A stretch of 64,000 nt of DNA, taken from assembly GCF_030867095.1 (NCBI RefSeq), contig NC_081824.1, forward strand, positions 237,486,719 through 237,550,718, in the 5' to 3' direction. The notes beneath the pieces are model-generated. The model ran no database searches, was not told the origin of the DNA, and saw only the letters and a program-made list of their open reading frames with translations. The DNA comes from Alligator mississippiensis. Its lineage: Eukaryota; Chordata; Crocodylia; Alligatoridae. Shown in pieces: positions 35,580 to 49,359 of this stretch. The position numbers and the translations under genes were made by a program. Within the stretch, counting starts at the first letter, position 1; each line of letters opens with the position of its first letter.

Positions 35580-38500
35580 TTGTACCTATTCCAGAAAAAA
35601 AGGGACTCCTTTCTACTTCCAAAAAAACCCCAGTAGAACTGCATGTCCCTTTCACTCTGAACCAAAGCACCAACCACTAGGTTCTATTTAAGTGTATTCC
35701 AAGACGTTTAATTAACTGACATGGAGTTGATTGTAAGGTTTGCTACAGCAAACAAATGGCATATAATTTATGGGATTTGGTACAAATGAAAAAAGAAAAA
35801 AAGTGGATAAAGCCACAAGCATGGTATTCTCTGAGTACAACTGTGTCACTGTCTTGAGCTACTGACTTGAAAAATGTTTTAGATTCCTAAAGAGTAGAAT
35901 CTGATAGCTGTAATTTAAGGAAATCAGTGATATGGTGCAATTTCTGTGAAGAATCTAAATAAAGCTGACCAAGATGTGCTAAAACTAATGAACTAGTGAG
36001 CTTCTGATCACTCTCAAGTGACTCCACCTGTGTAAACATTGTTTGGTTAGGTTTTGGTGCACAGAACATGAGGAGAGGTGTCTGAACGCAATTCTGCTCC
36101 TTTTACCTGGAAGCACATAAAAAAAAAGTGTCTTATGCAAAAAAAAATTTAAAGGCATTTTGCACTTGATGTTGTTTACATTGAACCACAGGCAAGTTTG
36201 ACACATTACAAGTCAGGAAACAGAGGTGGCTGGCTTGACAACTGATCGCCACTGTAGCATGTGAAGAACTGGGTTTGTGCAACACTTCTATTGCATGACA
36301 CTTGCATTTGCAACTTGTGTGTGTGATCTGTTTACTCACCCCAAGTTCATTCTTTCAATAAAAACTGAGATTAACTTTCATTGTCTTGACCTACAATCTG
36401 AGCTAGTTATTTCATTATTATCATTGCCCTGTATATGAAGCCAGCAGTGTTATGGAATGACATAGGCCAAATAATATAGCCTCTAACAAGCACTGCCCAC
36501 TTCATCTGACATCCAGGCCAAGGAATCTTCTACTCAGTGACAATCAATGCTGATTCAAACAGTTGGCACTTCTCGGGTGTGGACAGACATTGCAGACTTT
36601 GCACTCCAGGCACTGGGGCTTCCCAGCACCTGGGGTGCTCCAGGCAACAGGGCTCTTAGCACCTGGCACACTACAGCACCAATGCTCCCTCTTCTTTGGC
36701 ACTGATGATCCACTTGCCTCTGCTCAAGGATTGCTTTTGTTCCAAGTTTCAGCACTGGTTTGTCTTGCAGTTACTTCAATAAGCTTATGGTTATTTTGAA
36801 CTCTGGCACCCAAAATACAAACAGTTTCCAAGAGGACAGCTTAACAAATTTAGCCTCATGGTACTGGACAGTGAAAGGGGATTGTCACTAGGGATGGAAA
36901 ACCCAAACAGAGAGACATTATTTGTTGTTTGTTTGTAACTATGCTATATGGGTCATCAAAAAAAGATGAGCCCCCGACCTCCCCCAGGTCGGTGCCCTTT
37001 TTTCTTTGTATGAATTATAGAAAATAATGCTCATAAAACCCAATTAATTCAGAGAGCAAGTTAGTTTTGTTCAGTTTCTCCAATACAACCTTTGCGGGTT
37101 TGGTGTGTTGGTGGTTTTTTTGATTGCTTGCTTTTATGCATTTCATTCAAATACAAAGCAAAGAAAAAAAATAAAAACAAAAAAATGAAAAAACCCACTT
37201 CTTTAAAGATTCAAAGTTCTGTTCATTAAAGCAAGTCCTGTAGTTCTATTATTTTAATCTATACTTCTAGGTCACTGAGACACTAGAAAAAACAGATAAG
37301 ACAGGAGCTGGACTGCCCTGATGACTGAAAAGATAAAATTACCATTTTTTTTAAAAGGAAATCCTTTTATGCCTTCTTTGTACATTATGAAGTATTTTTC
37401 CAAAGGCACAAACCTAGTTTATATCCTTTTGTTTGGGACTTTTTCAGGACAAGGTTAAATATATATGGGAATATACAATTCATTCACAATCATATTACCA
37501 CACTGAAGCTTCAAATGCAAGGCCCTGGGACAAACTTCCCAGCTGGGTGGAAAGGATGTATTCAAGATCACTTGGTTAGGAGTGGCTGGGATGTTTCAGA
37601 TGTAAAAAGTCACTCCCTGCCAGAAGAATTAGGCAAGTTTAAAAGCCAGATTTTGGGAAAAAAACTTAAGCAGGAAACTAAACATCAGGAAGGGTGGAAG
37701 CTAGCAGAACACATGAAACACAGATGAATCTGACACATGACTTGCTCTTACTACTGATATGATCTGAAGGGAAGAATCTACTGTACTCTAGCAGTAAAAA
37801 AAACAAGACACCTCACCAATAAGAGAGAGAGATGCACCCAGAATACCAGAACACTGAGCAAACCGAAAAAAAATATTTCAGAGTATCAAGTAATGAGGTT
37901 GAGTGAACTAAAACACTGAGTGAAGAAAGCTGCAATTCAGCCACAGGCAATGGGGAAGGATGAGTGCATGAACGTTTGCAGGAGCCAGCAAGAAAGACGC
38001 CCGTTATCTATGACCACATCCCACAGAAAAGATCACAGCAATGTAATTCTCTGACCAGGCTCCTTTTGGACACATCTGTCAAACAAAGAAGCCACTCCCA
38101 TTGAACCAGTGAGCTGAACAAATTTCCTGGGGTGGCTCTCTCTCTCAATCAGCTTAAGCTGTTATTCGCTGAATGATCAGAAGCCTGGCCTTCTGTAAGA
38201 ATGGATGAAATATAGATACCACAAAAAAGCGTTCAGGTTATATAGACTTTATGTGACTGGAGGGACAGTATGTAGAACTGAGCGTGCAGAGGAAGAATTG
38301 GACATTTCTGTATCTTAATCCCAAGCAAGATGGGGGGGAATGGCGAGATGGAATGACAGGATGGGGCTGCAGGTCAGCATATTCAACAGAAAAAGAAAAA
38401 GAGAGGAGGGCAGGAAGGGGAGAAGCATGAGCAGAGGCCTGAGCCAGTGAAAGGATGAGACAAATACACAAACTGCTTCCCCAATTAGCAGAAATTAACC

Positions 38501-39645
38501 AGACTTAATATTAAGCCTAAGAAAATACAATATCTCAAGAGTTAAGTTCTCTGCTTTCAACTCCCTCAGTGACATGAAATGTCTGCAATTTCATTTACTG
38601 TTTTGCTAAAATGACCAAATCAAAACAATACACTTGAGTTCAATCCAGGGAAGCAGGTGCATAGGAAACAAAACAAGACCTTGACAGCAAGCTGCTCTTT
38701 CAAAAAACCTGCTGCAAATGCCCATTGTTATAACATTTAGCCATGCACTGCTTAGCTTCCGTGTATGAATGATGAAATTAAATAATGACATCAAATCTAT
38801 TGTTAACCTATCTACACGCTAAGTCACAACATTCTACAACAGTACACAAACCTTTGCATACCAAGCTGGTACTCTTAATGAATCAGGTGTGCAACAGTCT
38901 GCCAGCTGAACAAAACTGGAGGCTAGCCCAAAATAAAGTTGTAAAACAGACGAGAGCTAAAAATAAAGGAACAGGAGATTCCTAAATAAAACCTGCAGAA
39001 AGTTAGGTTAGTATATTAGGCAAACAATACTGTAAGAACTAAGTGGCATGAAGCAAAATGGATATAAAGCGTTCCCAAATCTACCATTGGTAACCTACAT
39101 TCAAGGAACCTGGCATTCGACTGACCAGGCTCTAAATTCTGGCTCTGTGAAACTGCACAATAAAGAACGGTATTCTATATGTATTTGGGAAACGATACAT
39201 ACACCTTCATTTTCCACAGACACTGCTAACATATGTGGCCATCTAACAGGAGCCATTTAATTTAATATACCACATGAGCAAGCAATCCCTAGGGACACTG
39301 ACATCACAGTGGATTCCATAAAGAGAAATAACATGCCATTTTTGTTCTAAGCAATTAAGCTACTGCATTTCTTTCCTTTCCTTTTATTTAACAAGCAATC
39401 ATTTGGATCACAGCCTGGCACATCTTGCTACAAAATGATATGCAGCCAAACATAACAGCACTGCACAGCTGTCATTGCTGCAGGATTCCCAACATTTGTT
39501 CACATGTTTGTTAAACAGTACATTTAGGTTTACAGAAGGGCTCAGGAGTTAATAATCCATGTCTGCATTCACAAGTTTGCCATTAGATGTAATCCAATAA
39601 ATGGAGTTCACTAAATTCATCAGTGACAATTGTCAGATTTTGACA

Positions 39646-39886
39646 AGGTTCTTTGGGTAGATGTGATATCTTTTATTAGACCAATTGAGCAGTTGGAGAA
39701 ATGTTCTTAGCAAGCGTTTTGAGCGCAGTTGCCCTTCATCAGACATACAGAGGCTCTGCTCGTCTAAGACTCCAAGGAAGCTAAAAGTGTGGAGGAATGT
39801 CAATTGGTCTAATAAAAGATATCACATCTACCCAAAGAACTTTGCCTGCCTATGTCCTTAGACCAACACGACTACAAACAAAAACC
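39646..39886. mobile_element. SINE-like element with inverted 5' half, 12-bp target duplication
   Basis: A 241-bp insert between exact copies of CAGATTTTGACA (39634-39645 and 39887-39898). The left part (39648-39690) and right part (39801-39841) are near-perfect inverted copies of the family block ggttctttgggtagatgtga. The right end adds the 'cctatgtccttagaccaacacgactac' tail. The duplication length points to retroposition. The inverted front half resembles twin-primed LINE/SINE insertions. Confidence 0.78.
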
Positions 39887-42081
39887 CAGATTTTGACACG
39901 GTACTCTCAGATATCCAGCTAGCTGCAGAGCAGAGGAATAAGTGGTAAGGAATAAGAGGAACTCCAGAAGAATAGTCTTAAACCAGACCTGTTGCTAAGA
40001 GGCAACACTGGTCATATTAACAGCTATGATGAGGATGTACTTTAGTATAATGTGATGCTGGAATGCTGCATCCTTCCAACCCCAAGTGAAAGGAAGAGAA
40101 TGGATCTAGCCAGTAGACCCAAGAGCCCAGGACCTGCCAAAGTAGGAGTTGTGTTCTCTTTCACACCCTTCTTCTGGACTGCATCTACAGCCTGACTTGG
40201 GAACCATTGGGTTTGTCGTTTGTGGAAATCAATGCATGCCTAATATTTTTTCTTATTTCTAAGGTTAAATAAATGCATAAATAAATCAAGCTAAATGCAG
40301 TAACAAAGGGAGGAAGCACAAACCTAAACTTTTAAAAACTACATTGCAACTCACCTTTAAGTGAAGTTTATGAAAAAACAAATGGCATCATATTGGATGG
40401 TCACATCTGTATTTTACTGTCACTGCAGTTGCAAGTTATGTGACCCAATCTGAAGGAATCCTAATATCTGCATCTCAAGAGCTAGAGCCTGACTAAAGAC
40501 AAACAAGGGAAAAAAAACAAAACACCTGAGTCATAACAATTCCAACCACTTCCTATGGAATCCTGAACTGCTTCTGTTGCAAGCATTGATAGAAGACAGT
40601 CATAAATTACTTTGCTTGCCAAATCTCAGTTTGTGGTAACAATATGGAAGTTTCAGGTTAGACTGTTGGTCTCTTTTCAGACACTGCCTAAGGCAGAACG
40701 GCTGCATTATTCACAAAAACAAGCATGGGGCAACAGCAGTAAAAATAAATTATTTACTGCAAGAGAGGAGTTATTTATTTCAAATAAATGATTTACAGCC
40801 TAAAAGACAGTGATTTAGCTTTGTTTTGAACAAAAGCATAAATAAGGATTCTGCTACATCTTGTAAATCTGTCCTGACAAGTATGACTTTCTAATAAATC
40901 TGTACTTCTGCTTCCCAGTGCTGTCCTTGACTCCTGCTGATTGGAAAGTACTTTCTTCTTTCACCCATTTTACTTCTGTTTATCAAAAAAGTCTGTCATT
41001 TTAAATACCTGCCCATTAAAATGATTTCTAATAGAAGAGGGCTCTCTCTAATATGCAAGGCAAAGGTATAACAAAATCCAACAGATAGAAAAATTCTACC
41101 AGTGTAGTTTATACTGGTCCAATAAGCAATTGAAACTTTACTGAAAGTACTTTTATGCTGGTATTGCTGCATCTTCAATGAGGTGTTTGTCATCAGAGAA
41201 GTGTTGCATGATTTTAAAACAATTTTTTACAGCACACCTGACACTGATGTCCCCTGGTATGTTAACCATGCTATCTCTGCCTTTGTACCACTTACGAAAC
41301 AGTAAGCTTCTGTCTCTGTTTAGCACAGGAAATCCATGTCTGTACATGCTCTAAAGAATAGCAGAAATCATACTTTACATAAAGATCTTGTATTTTTTTC
41401 TAGTTGATTTCATGAACTAGTAAAATATAATGAATAGTCACTCATTTACATCATGATTTCCCACCTAGAGTGGGAAAGTGGGTCAGACTTCCCCTTCCTG
41501 CCCCAATGATGCCAAAACAATGTGCTCAAACTGTTACATCCATTTATTCCTAGGCCACCAGATTAGCAAATTTAAAACTCTAGTTACAATCATATCAAAC
41601 CCTGGTGGCCAAGACCAGCCTGTGCAATAACAGGATTTTTCACAGCTGCAGCCTGCCTGCAAGTTTTCTCCTCCACTTTGTGACTGACATGCCTGAAAAT
41701 TCCACTGTCACAGCAGAAATGCTTTGCTGGGCCTTTAATTGAGCAACTCCAGCCAGTTCAATAGGAGATTAAGGAGAAAGACAGAATGAAAACATCAAGA
41801 TTTATAACATAGATAGGAACAGGAGTGAGCAGGACAGACAAGGAAGTCTGCATAGGAATAATCCTGCCGGGGGGGCGGGGAGGGGGCGGGACTCTGGAGA
41901 TCCCCTTTCTGCCCTACTCTTCTATGATTCTCTGAATGACTTTCCCCCCAGGGAAACTGCCTCCCGTCAGTCATGGACAGGAGTCAGGCACAAGCGGTGC
42001 TTTACTACAAGACCTCTTCACTAAAGTAACATCAACATAGTTTACATGTCCAGGGATAGCAGCATCAGGTGTGCTGTGCGA

Positions 42082-42098
42082 TTTTTTTTTTTTTTTTT
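42082..42098. repeat. T-homopolymer tract
   Basis: Seventeen T in the BCL2L11 intron, after a GATT. It could be the tail of a minus-strand retroposon, but no body was recognised. Confidence 0.85.
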
Positions 42099-42539
42099 GC
42101 AACACTTCTCTGCCAACAAACACCTTGCTGAACACACAGTGATACTAGCAGAAGTGCTTTCTCTCAGTAAGGTTTCTATTAAAGTCGCAAGTTCTCTAAA
42201 ACTGATCCTGGTTTGGATGTAATCTCCGAAGTGAGCAGAACAGTTCCCAAGCAAAGAGAAAGAAGGTAGGACTTTGTTTCTTAGGCATCATTTTAGCCTT
42301 GGATGCCACAAGTATTTGCAAACAGACATTCTCCTTTTAAACAAGGAGACAAAGAGATGCAGCCTACCCTAACTGTTCTTTACTTTACAGGTGTTAACAA
42401 TCACCTGTGAAGTAACAATTAGTGTTAATGGTCATTCCACTAATCAAGCTAACCTATTTTAGGGCAATTTTGCTGTTTGCTAGGGCTTCCTATTTCACAG
42501 CTCCTGCACCTCTGGTTCTGCATCCACAAGCCAGGGACA

Positions 42540-42625
42540 CTCATTTTAATTTTCACTGTCTGGCCGAGACCAGGCTCTGAAATCTGGGACCGTCCTGGCC
42601 AAACCAGAACATATGGTCACCCTAA
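42540..42625. mobile_element. end fragment of the family at 9898
   Basis: Reversed, it reads AGGGTGACCATATGTTCTGG then ccaggacggtccc, matching the ends of the 9898-10568 element. Confidence 0.5.
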
Positions 42626-44096
42626 GACTACCTCACCCCTGCAGCCACAGTTAGGGCAACAAAACACTTGCCTACTGTGCTGATCTCTAAAAGTTCATGA
42701 AAGGCAGGAACAAAATATCCTAAGTTACTTATCCCTCATCACTCTGCTAATAAGAAAACAGCTACCAAGCTGCAAAAAAACCCCAAACCCACATTGTAAA
42801 TTGGGAGAGAGGAGTCAAAATACAGGGGAGAAAGAAGCTTTGCTCTGCCTGCCTTTTCTCTTTCTCCTTTTCAGAACCAAGAGATCAAGACCTTTGAAAC
42901 AAAGAGTTAGTCAAACAAGGGGGATGCACAAATTCAACCAGGGGGCATCGTGATCCTCAGACCTCATGCATAATGCAGGCCAGAAAATGTAATGCACTGA
43001 TTCCTGAACCAATTCTAACAGCTTCCAGTTCTACCACCACACCAGGCTCCTGTCTATGTGCTTGGGGAAATGAGGGTGTGACAGTAAGGAGAGCGGGAAC
43101 AGGCTACCAGGGGAAAAAGTTGGGGGGAAGCAGAGAGCAAAGGAGCTACCTGACCCTCCAGATTTATTTTCCAACAGTGGAAGGGGGACAAATTCAAAGC
43201 AAACCTCCAGTAATTAGATTCTATACCTCAAAAACTATAACAAATTTTCCATATATGGAATCAAATTATTATGGGGGGTTGTCTTACAAATCAGGTCATC
43301 TTCTATTCAAGTGAATACAATATATAAGATGGTACTGAAAATAAAAGATATCAAATTTTAAGCTTAGGACAGTATATTTAGTTCCAGTTGCCTTAAAATG
43401 CCTTAAGAATTATTCAACAAACTAAAATTATTTTTTAAAAATGGGAACAGTCCAAGTCAGATTAAGAAAAAGATATATTCTATTCACATAAACTAGGAGA
43501 CTACTCAGAATTTACTTTCCCAGTCAGTATCTGTCATAACATTTTTATTCCAAATTCTCCTGAACAGACTGCCACTGGGCAGGTACTAAAATGTACTTAA
43601 GTCCATTAAAATTTTGCAATACAATACAGATTTAAACAGGAGTCCCCAGAGGAGATAAACCTTGCAGTAGTAACCCACCAGTCTCTGTAACACTTTGTTT
43701 CTCCAAAATGCAGGCAACCTGCTACGAACAGGCCCATCTTTAATACCATAGAACAATGAAATTAACTATTACCTTTAGAAGCCTGACCTATTAATAAGAT
43801 AAGAATTTTTATCTTTGGCATTAGCAGCCAATTGCACCAATTACCATGCACCAAAACCTATCACTAGAATTCAACAGCACAAAGGTTAAAAAAATGTAAC
43901 AACAGTAGTTATTAGAGCAGGAATATACCTTTCTTCTTAGGTGTTTCTCAAGAGCTTTACAAAACAGATTAAGCACTATACCCACTTTAGAGACAGAGAA
44001 AAAGGCACAAAAATTAAAGGGTTTCACTGTCAGCAACAGAGCTAGGAATACAATGCCAGTCTCCTGACCCACACTGCAGGAACCTATCCACTAGTC

Positions 44097-44488
44097 TAGT
44101 GATCTTCAACCTTTTTTGTACCAGGACCCATTTGTAAACATCGATGGCCAGTCCCAACCTTGTAAATAGTTTAAGTAGAAAACAGCTCCCTGGCCTTACC
44201 AGTACCCTTCACTCCCATCCCACTGCCCCCCATCCCCAGACCCCAGCCTCCCAGTATGTGGGGCAGGGGGTGGCTGTGGGAGGGAATGGGGGACCTTCAA
44301 GCAGCCCCCTTGCAGGCTGGAGCTCTGCCAGCCTGCATGGGAAAAATCCAGAGTTTCCCACATTTTTCTCCTTTAAAAGGAGAATTAATTTTTAAAGTTT
44401 GCTAATCCATTTTAAAGTTGGTTCACAACCATTTTATATATTCTTGCAACCCACTTTTTGGTCATGACCCATGGGTTGAGAAACGCTG
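44097..44488. mobile_element. hAT MITE, target duplication CACTAGTC/CACTAGAC
   Basis: 392 bp in the BCL2L11 intron. The ends are TAGTGATCTTCAACC and GGTTGAGAAACGCTG. The flanking 8-mers match 7 of 8. The first 50 bp and last 60 bp are close to the copy at 55248, so both are one subfamily. Confidence 0.85.
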
Positions 44489-44856
44489 CACTAGACCACT
44501 ATATTGACAAATTTGTGGGGGCATTAGGTCAGCATAACATAAATGACATTTCAGCAGCTCAGTGCAAGCTATGTGTAATCAGGCTTTATTGGTCACAGGT
44601 GACAAAGAAGAGGTTTTAAATTTTATTGCATTTAATTATTAGCCATAAGTCCTTCAATGTCAAAATATCCATTTCAGATTTCTTCCAACAAGAATTTTCA
44701 GACCAGTCCTTTTTGAATCCGCATGGCTGGACAGTAACAACCATTGAACAGTATTTCCACAGTCAGTTTCATCAATGCCTTCACTCAGAAAATTTCACAT
44801 ATTGGCTTCTATCCCATCCAGGAGAACTCAAAACAACAGCAGACTTTCCCCATGCC

Positions 44857-44957
44857 TGAAGAAGGGTGTTTGTACCCAAAAGCTTTCAAGGAACAATTTT
44901 TCCAACAATTTAGTTGGTCTAATTAAAGATATCACATTTACCCAAAGAACCTTGTCT
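44857..44957 (-). mobile_element. SINE-like family fragment
   Basis: Minus-strand copy with the cctgaagaagggtgtttgt, aaaagctttcaag, tagttggtctaattaaagatatcac and cccaaagaacc blocks in order. It lies in the BCL2L11 intron. Confidence 0.65.
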
Positions 44958-45309
44958 TCATGCAGAAAAGTCTGAGATGAGCGAGAAACATACCTCCGCT
45001 GGTATGCAAGATAGATTTTCACTGAGCAAAATAAATACTAGTTAAATCTTGGATGTCCTATGTAGGTTGCATCTGATAATAATGAATAATAAATTCTTAT
45101 GCAATCAGGACAGTTCAGGCAATACTGACTTTAAATCAACTCATTTTCAGGATACTCCCACTTTGAACTCCAATTCAATTTAATTATTTTAGCTACATTT
45201 TCAAGATAACATGCAGATGAACCACATTGTGGAGCCCACAGAATTGGTTTTATGGGGGAGAACTGACCAAGAATATTGAATGAAGGCATGTTATAGACAC
45301 TTTTATAGA

Positions 45310-45790
45310 ACTAAAGGATGATGGGGCTGAAACAGACCTAAAGAAACCATCCAGTCCAAGCCCCTGCATAGGCCAGTGCCATCTTTGTCTGAACCATCCC
45401 AGCCACACATTCATCTGACCCGCACTCAACTTTCAAGGATGGAGATTACACAAATTCTGAATAAACTATTGCAACCATCCTCACAGTTAGAAGGTTCTTC
45501 CTAATTTCTAGTCTTAATTGCCCTTGCTGCAATTTAAGACTTTTTGTCTATCCCCTGCAGTTAATTCTCTGTGGACATCACAAACTTCTTTATAACAACC
45601 ATTTATGTATTTGAAGATTCCTGGCAAATCTCTCCTCAGTCTTCTGTTCTCCAAACTAAATATTTCCAGTTCTTCCAACTGTTCCCTCCAAGTCATTTTG
45701 GTTGCTTTCTGTTTGTCCCTTTCTACAAGACCAGTGCCCAAATTTGGATACGGTGCTCTAGTTGAGGCTCCCATTCAGCTTGGAGTCTGC
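45310..45790 (-). mobile_element. old CR1 LINE 3' fragment
   Basis: A diverged CR1 3' end on the minus strand. The frame from 45774 down to 45514 reads WREQLEELEIFSLENRRLRRDLPGIFKYING, matching the CR1 ORF2 tail. The plus strand also shows the typical 'aggttcttcctaatttctagtcttaa' and 'tctcctcagtcttctgttctcc' blocks. It sits in the BCL2L11 intron in the same orientation as the gene. Confidence 0.8.
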
Positions 45791-46183
45791 CACAATCCCC
45801 CTATCCTTCTATGCAATGCTGGAGCCTAGTTAGTCAAAGACCAATTCTAAATGCAATCAAGGGAGAGACACTGAATTGTGTAGCACTATACCCAGTGACA
45901 TGTAGGAAGTCTACTGCAAAAGTTATAATAATAATTAATCACTTCATAATAACAAGTGCAGTTCACCAGTACAGACACCAAGCCAACAGATTTTATACAG
46001 GGAAAAGGCTGTATACATTGAGTATAATCCTATAACAGGCAGCTCTCCCCCTCTTAAGATATCAATACCATATGAACACTCAGATAAACACTCCCCACAC
46101 ATACTCTTGCTGACCATGGACCAGCTTTCACTCTGAACTGAAAATAAATGAAGGGAGGGCGTGAACTTAAAACAAACCGGATT

Positions 46184-46653
46184 CATCTACATGAGACATT
46201 TACAGTGGAGTTGCCTAATTGGCTCCGCAGTAAAGTCTGTGTCTTCATGTGCTGCCCTATTAGGCTGCAGGAAACTAATAAATGCCATGGTAGATTAGTA
46301 CCTGTAAACACAAGTACTATCCTGTGGCACCATTTAGTGCACTGCAGCATACATGCAGATGCTGATAGGGCTACCTGGGGCCCAAGGGCGCTTCAAAGCA
46401 GAGGCTGCCTGATGGCTAGCCCCACACTGGAATGCCTTTGTGCCCCTGCCAGCCCCTCTGAAGCATGATGAGCTGGATCGGAGCAATCCCAGGCTGGCAG
46501 GCTGACCCCCAGGACCAACTGCTGGAACTGCTCCCACCTGGTTCAATATGCTGCAGTCCTGGGTACACGTGAAGATGCTGAGCCCAGCAGCAATAAATTC
46601 TGGTGCAAAGCATACCAGAACTTATTCAGGCACCTTAATATCACATGTAGATG
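46184..46653. mobile_element. TIR element in BCL2L11 intron
   Basis: CATCTACATGAGACATTTA at left and TAATATCACATGTAGATG at right form inverted ends of about 18 bp with three mismatches. The GC-richer interior has no coding match. The target duplication is not clear. Confidence 0.55.
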
Positions 46654-47569
46654 CACCCACTGTGGTTCTGAATAATACCGAGTGTGAACACTTATTCTGA
46701 AGGAGTACCTTGTTTTCCTTCACATTGAGAGAAATATTCAGAACTATACCTGAAAACCTAGGCACAAACCAACCTTAATTTGGCATGTCTGCACTTCCCC
46801 AATACTATTTTCCCCTGTCTGGTGTGAGAGAATTTAAGATGAGAGGGTAACAGAAACAGGTCACTGAGTATCTCATGACCCAAGACATTTGGTCTAATGC
46901 TTTACATATGGAGAGAATGGCACCTGGGAGTAGGATTAAAGGGATTAAGGAAGAGGGCAAGAAGAGAAGCAGCAACCAATATTTCTGCTAATGCTGTGAA
47001 TCTTTTTGGATTAGCTGGCAACTAACATTGTGACATTTCTGAAACTAGGAACAAAACACTTAAAAATATCAGGATCTCACAGAATTGCATTGAAGTATGC
47101 AGCAATTTAAGTGCTGAAAGAATCAATATGCACTGACTTCCAAATCACTGGGTTGCTGAGAGGCAGGAAGCATGTTAATCCTGATCATTTTGGACCAATG
47201 GGCACAGAGGAGGCTCAGATGGCATTAAGCCACTCTCTTGATTCTGGGCTGGTGAGACCGCGCAAATCAGCTGAACAGGCCTCCAAGGCTAAAAGTAGCC
47301 CATCTCCTATTTACTATGGGTAGAATCCCTGCAGCACTGTACACTGCAGCTCCACTTTGACTCCCAACACATTTCCTAACATTGAGAAAGGCACTGAACA
47401 TGCCTAATGCCAAGGCTGCAACCAGGGGAATGCTCCCCAGTATGTCAAGGCCTATAGTGGAAGGAAGCTTGTTTGTCCACAAGGACTAAGAGTATCTAAC
47501 CAACAAAAAGAAAGAGAGTATCTCCCATAAGCTTATTCTACTAAAAGAGACTGGAGGAACAATCTAACT

Positions 47570-48809
47570 CAGAGGCTAGCAAAATATGGCCCATGAGCCA
47601 CATCCAGCCCACCAAGCAATTTCATCTAGCACGCGGGCATCCACCAACTAATTGTACCCTGCCCAGCCTGAGCACCTCACTTCCACCCTTGTAGGTGGAA
47701 GGGCCCGGCTTCTGGGAGGGGTTGCTGTTGCCACTGCTGCAACCACCAGAAGACCTGCTCAGCTTCCCCACCATCCCACTCACTCCAGGTACCAAGTAGG
47801 GAAGCAGTGGGGGCAGAGGGGAACTGCAGCTGGCCGGGAGGCACAGAGCATGGGGCTGGCAGCAGCATGGAGCCTGCACCCAGGAGGGCAGCGGGAGTGC
47901 GGAGCTTGGGTGGGCAGGGTGTGGGTGTGAGGAAGGTGTGGGGGTGGGGACTGCGGTGGAGCCCTGAGACCTGCATGGCAGTGGGAAGGGAAGGCTGCCG
48001 GCTCCACTGCGTGGGGCATCCCCTGGTGGCACGTCAGTGCCAGGAGCTGCATGTGCACCACGTGGAGCCCCACGATAGAGGCAGGCCAGCCTGGCTGCAC
48101 TCCTTGCCACCATGTGCGGCACTGGCCAGAGCCACACGCTGATGGACAGCAGTGCCCAAGCAGGCCACGAGAGCCCTGAGTGCCTGCCACCTGCTGCGGC
48201 TGCTGCCGCCACCAGCAGCAGCAGAGGCTGTGCACCATGAGGGGGGAGTGTGTAGGGGACTCTGACACCCCCCACCATCCCTTACACCCTACAAAAGCCA
48301 CCCACACCCTACCCCAACCCCCCAGATATGCACACTTCCAACATACCCTACTGCCACCCCAAACAGCCACACCCCCTCACAAACCCCTTCCAACCCACCA
48401 CACATGCACACCCACCCCCAACCACACCCCACACACAATATACAAGAGTAAGACTTTATTTTTGTGTTATTGTGCAATCACCTCTATATACACTAGGCAA
48501 ACACAGACCATGACAAAAAAATGTTTGTAATAAAATTAAAATATATTATAGGTGTTTGACTTTTAGTGTATGATTTGGTTTTTTCTGGTTCCAAGATGGC
48601 AACCCCCAAATCCCAAAAGGAGTACTCCCAGAAGGCAAGGAGAGGGACTTCCGGTGGCAAAGGCCAGGGGTTAGGGATGGGTCTTCCAATCCCAAAATTG
48701 CTACCAGGGGCTGGAGCACCCACCAAGGGGCGAGGCTAACCTTGCTGCCCTCGACAGCTCACCAAAACTCGTTAAGCAGCCCTCCCGCTGAAATAATTGC
48801 CTGCCTCCA
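47570..48809. mobile_element. long non-autonomous hAT element, perfect 8-bp duplication ATCTAACT
   Basis: 1240 bp. Exact ATCTAACT lies at 47562-47569 and 48810-48817. The left end CAGAGGCTAGCAAAAT and right end GCAATT..CTGCCTCCA are inverted with mismatches. Read in reverse, its right end (tggaggcaggcaattatttcag) matches the left end of the 185-bp copy at 14079. The interior is GC-rich with overlapping open frames of up to 218 codons (48278-47622, minus). These are low-complexity (Pro/Ser/Ala/Leu-rich), lack any transposase motif and are not called as genes. Confidence 0.83.
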
Positions 48810-49359
48810 ATCTAACTGATGAGAAAAGGGCTGTCTTAGGACAACATTAAATGAACCTCTAGATGCTGCTAAATTCAGGCCATCACTCAAAGTACCAATG
48901 TCATCTGGGGGACGAGCAGGAGGGTAGGGGGGGTCATCATTACATGCTGAAGACAGAAGAAATCATGAAGGGGCCAGCATGAGCAAAAGGGGCTCAAGAG
49001 AAGACTGATTAAATCATAAGCCACAAAAATCAAAAGTCAAGCTAAGGACAACTGTTATAATGGAGCGCCATAGGAGGGAGGGAATAAGCTTAGGTTACTG
49101 ACTTGGCACTCATGGAAGACGGTCTAGTTCCAAGCAGCTAGCATCTCGCTTGGTGGCGGCAACAATCGATCCTCCTGGATCATGGTGTATGCATGAGGGC
49201 CACCCAGAACTTTGATGCATATGCCTGAGCAGGAATATTTTTGGAGGAGTGGAAACTGCCTAAACCTTTCATCCTCCCCTTTAGGCCACCGAGACAGAAT
49301 CCAAAGACCAGACTCAGTCCAGATGTTTGGTGCCTCCATGGCTGTAGTTGTATAAGTGT

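Noticed and set aside
47622..48370. Overlapping open frames of up to 218 codons on both strands
   Set aside because: They fall wholly inside a hAT element with a perfect 8-bp duplication, are low-complexity and GC-driven, and overlap each other in several frames.
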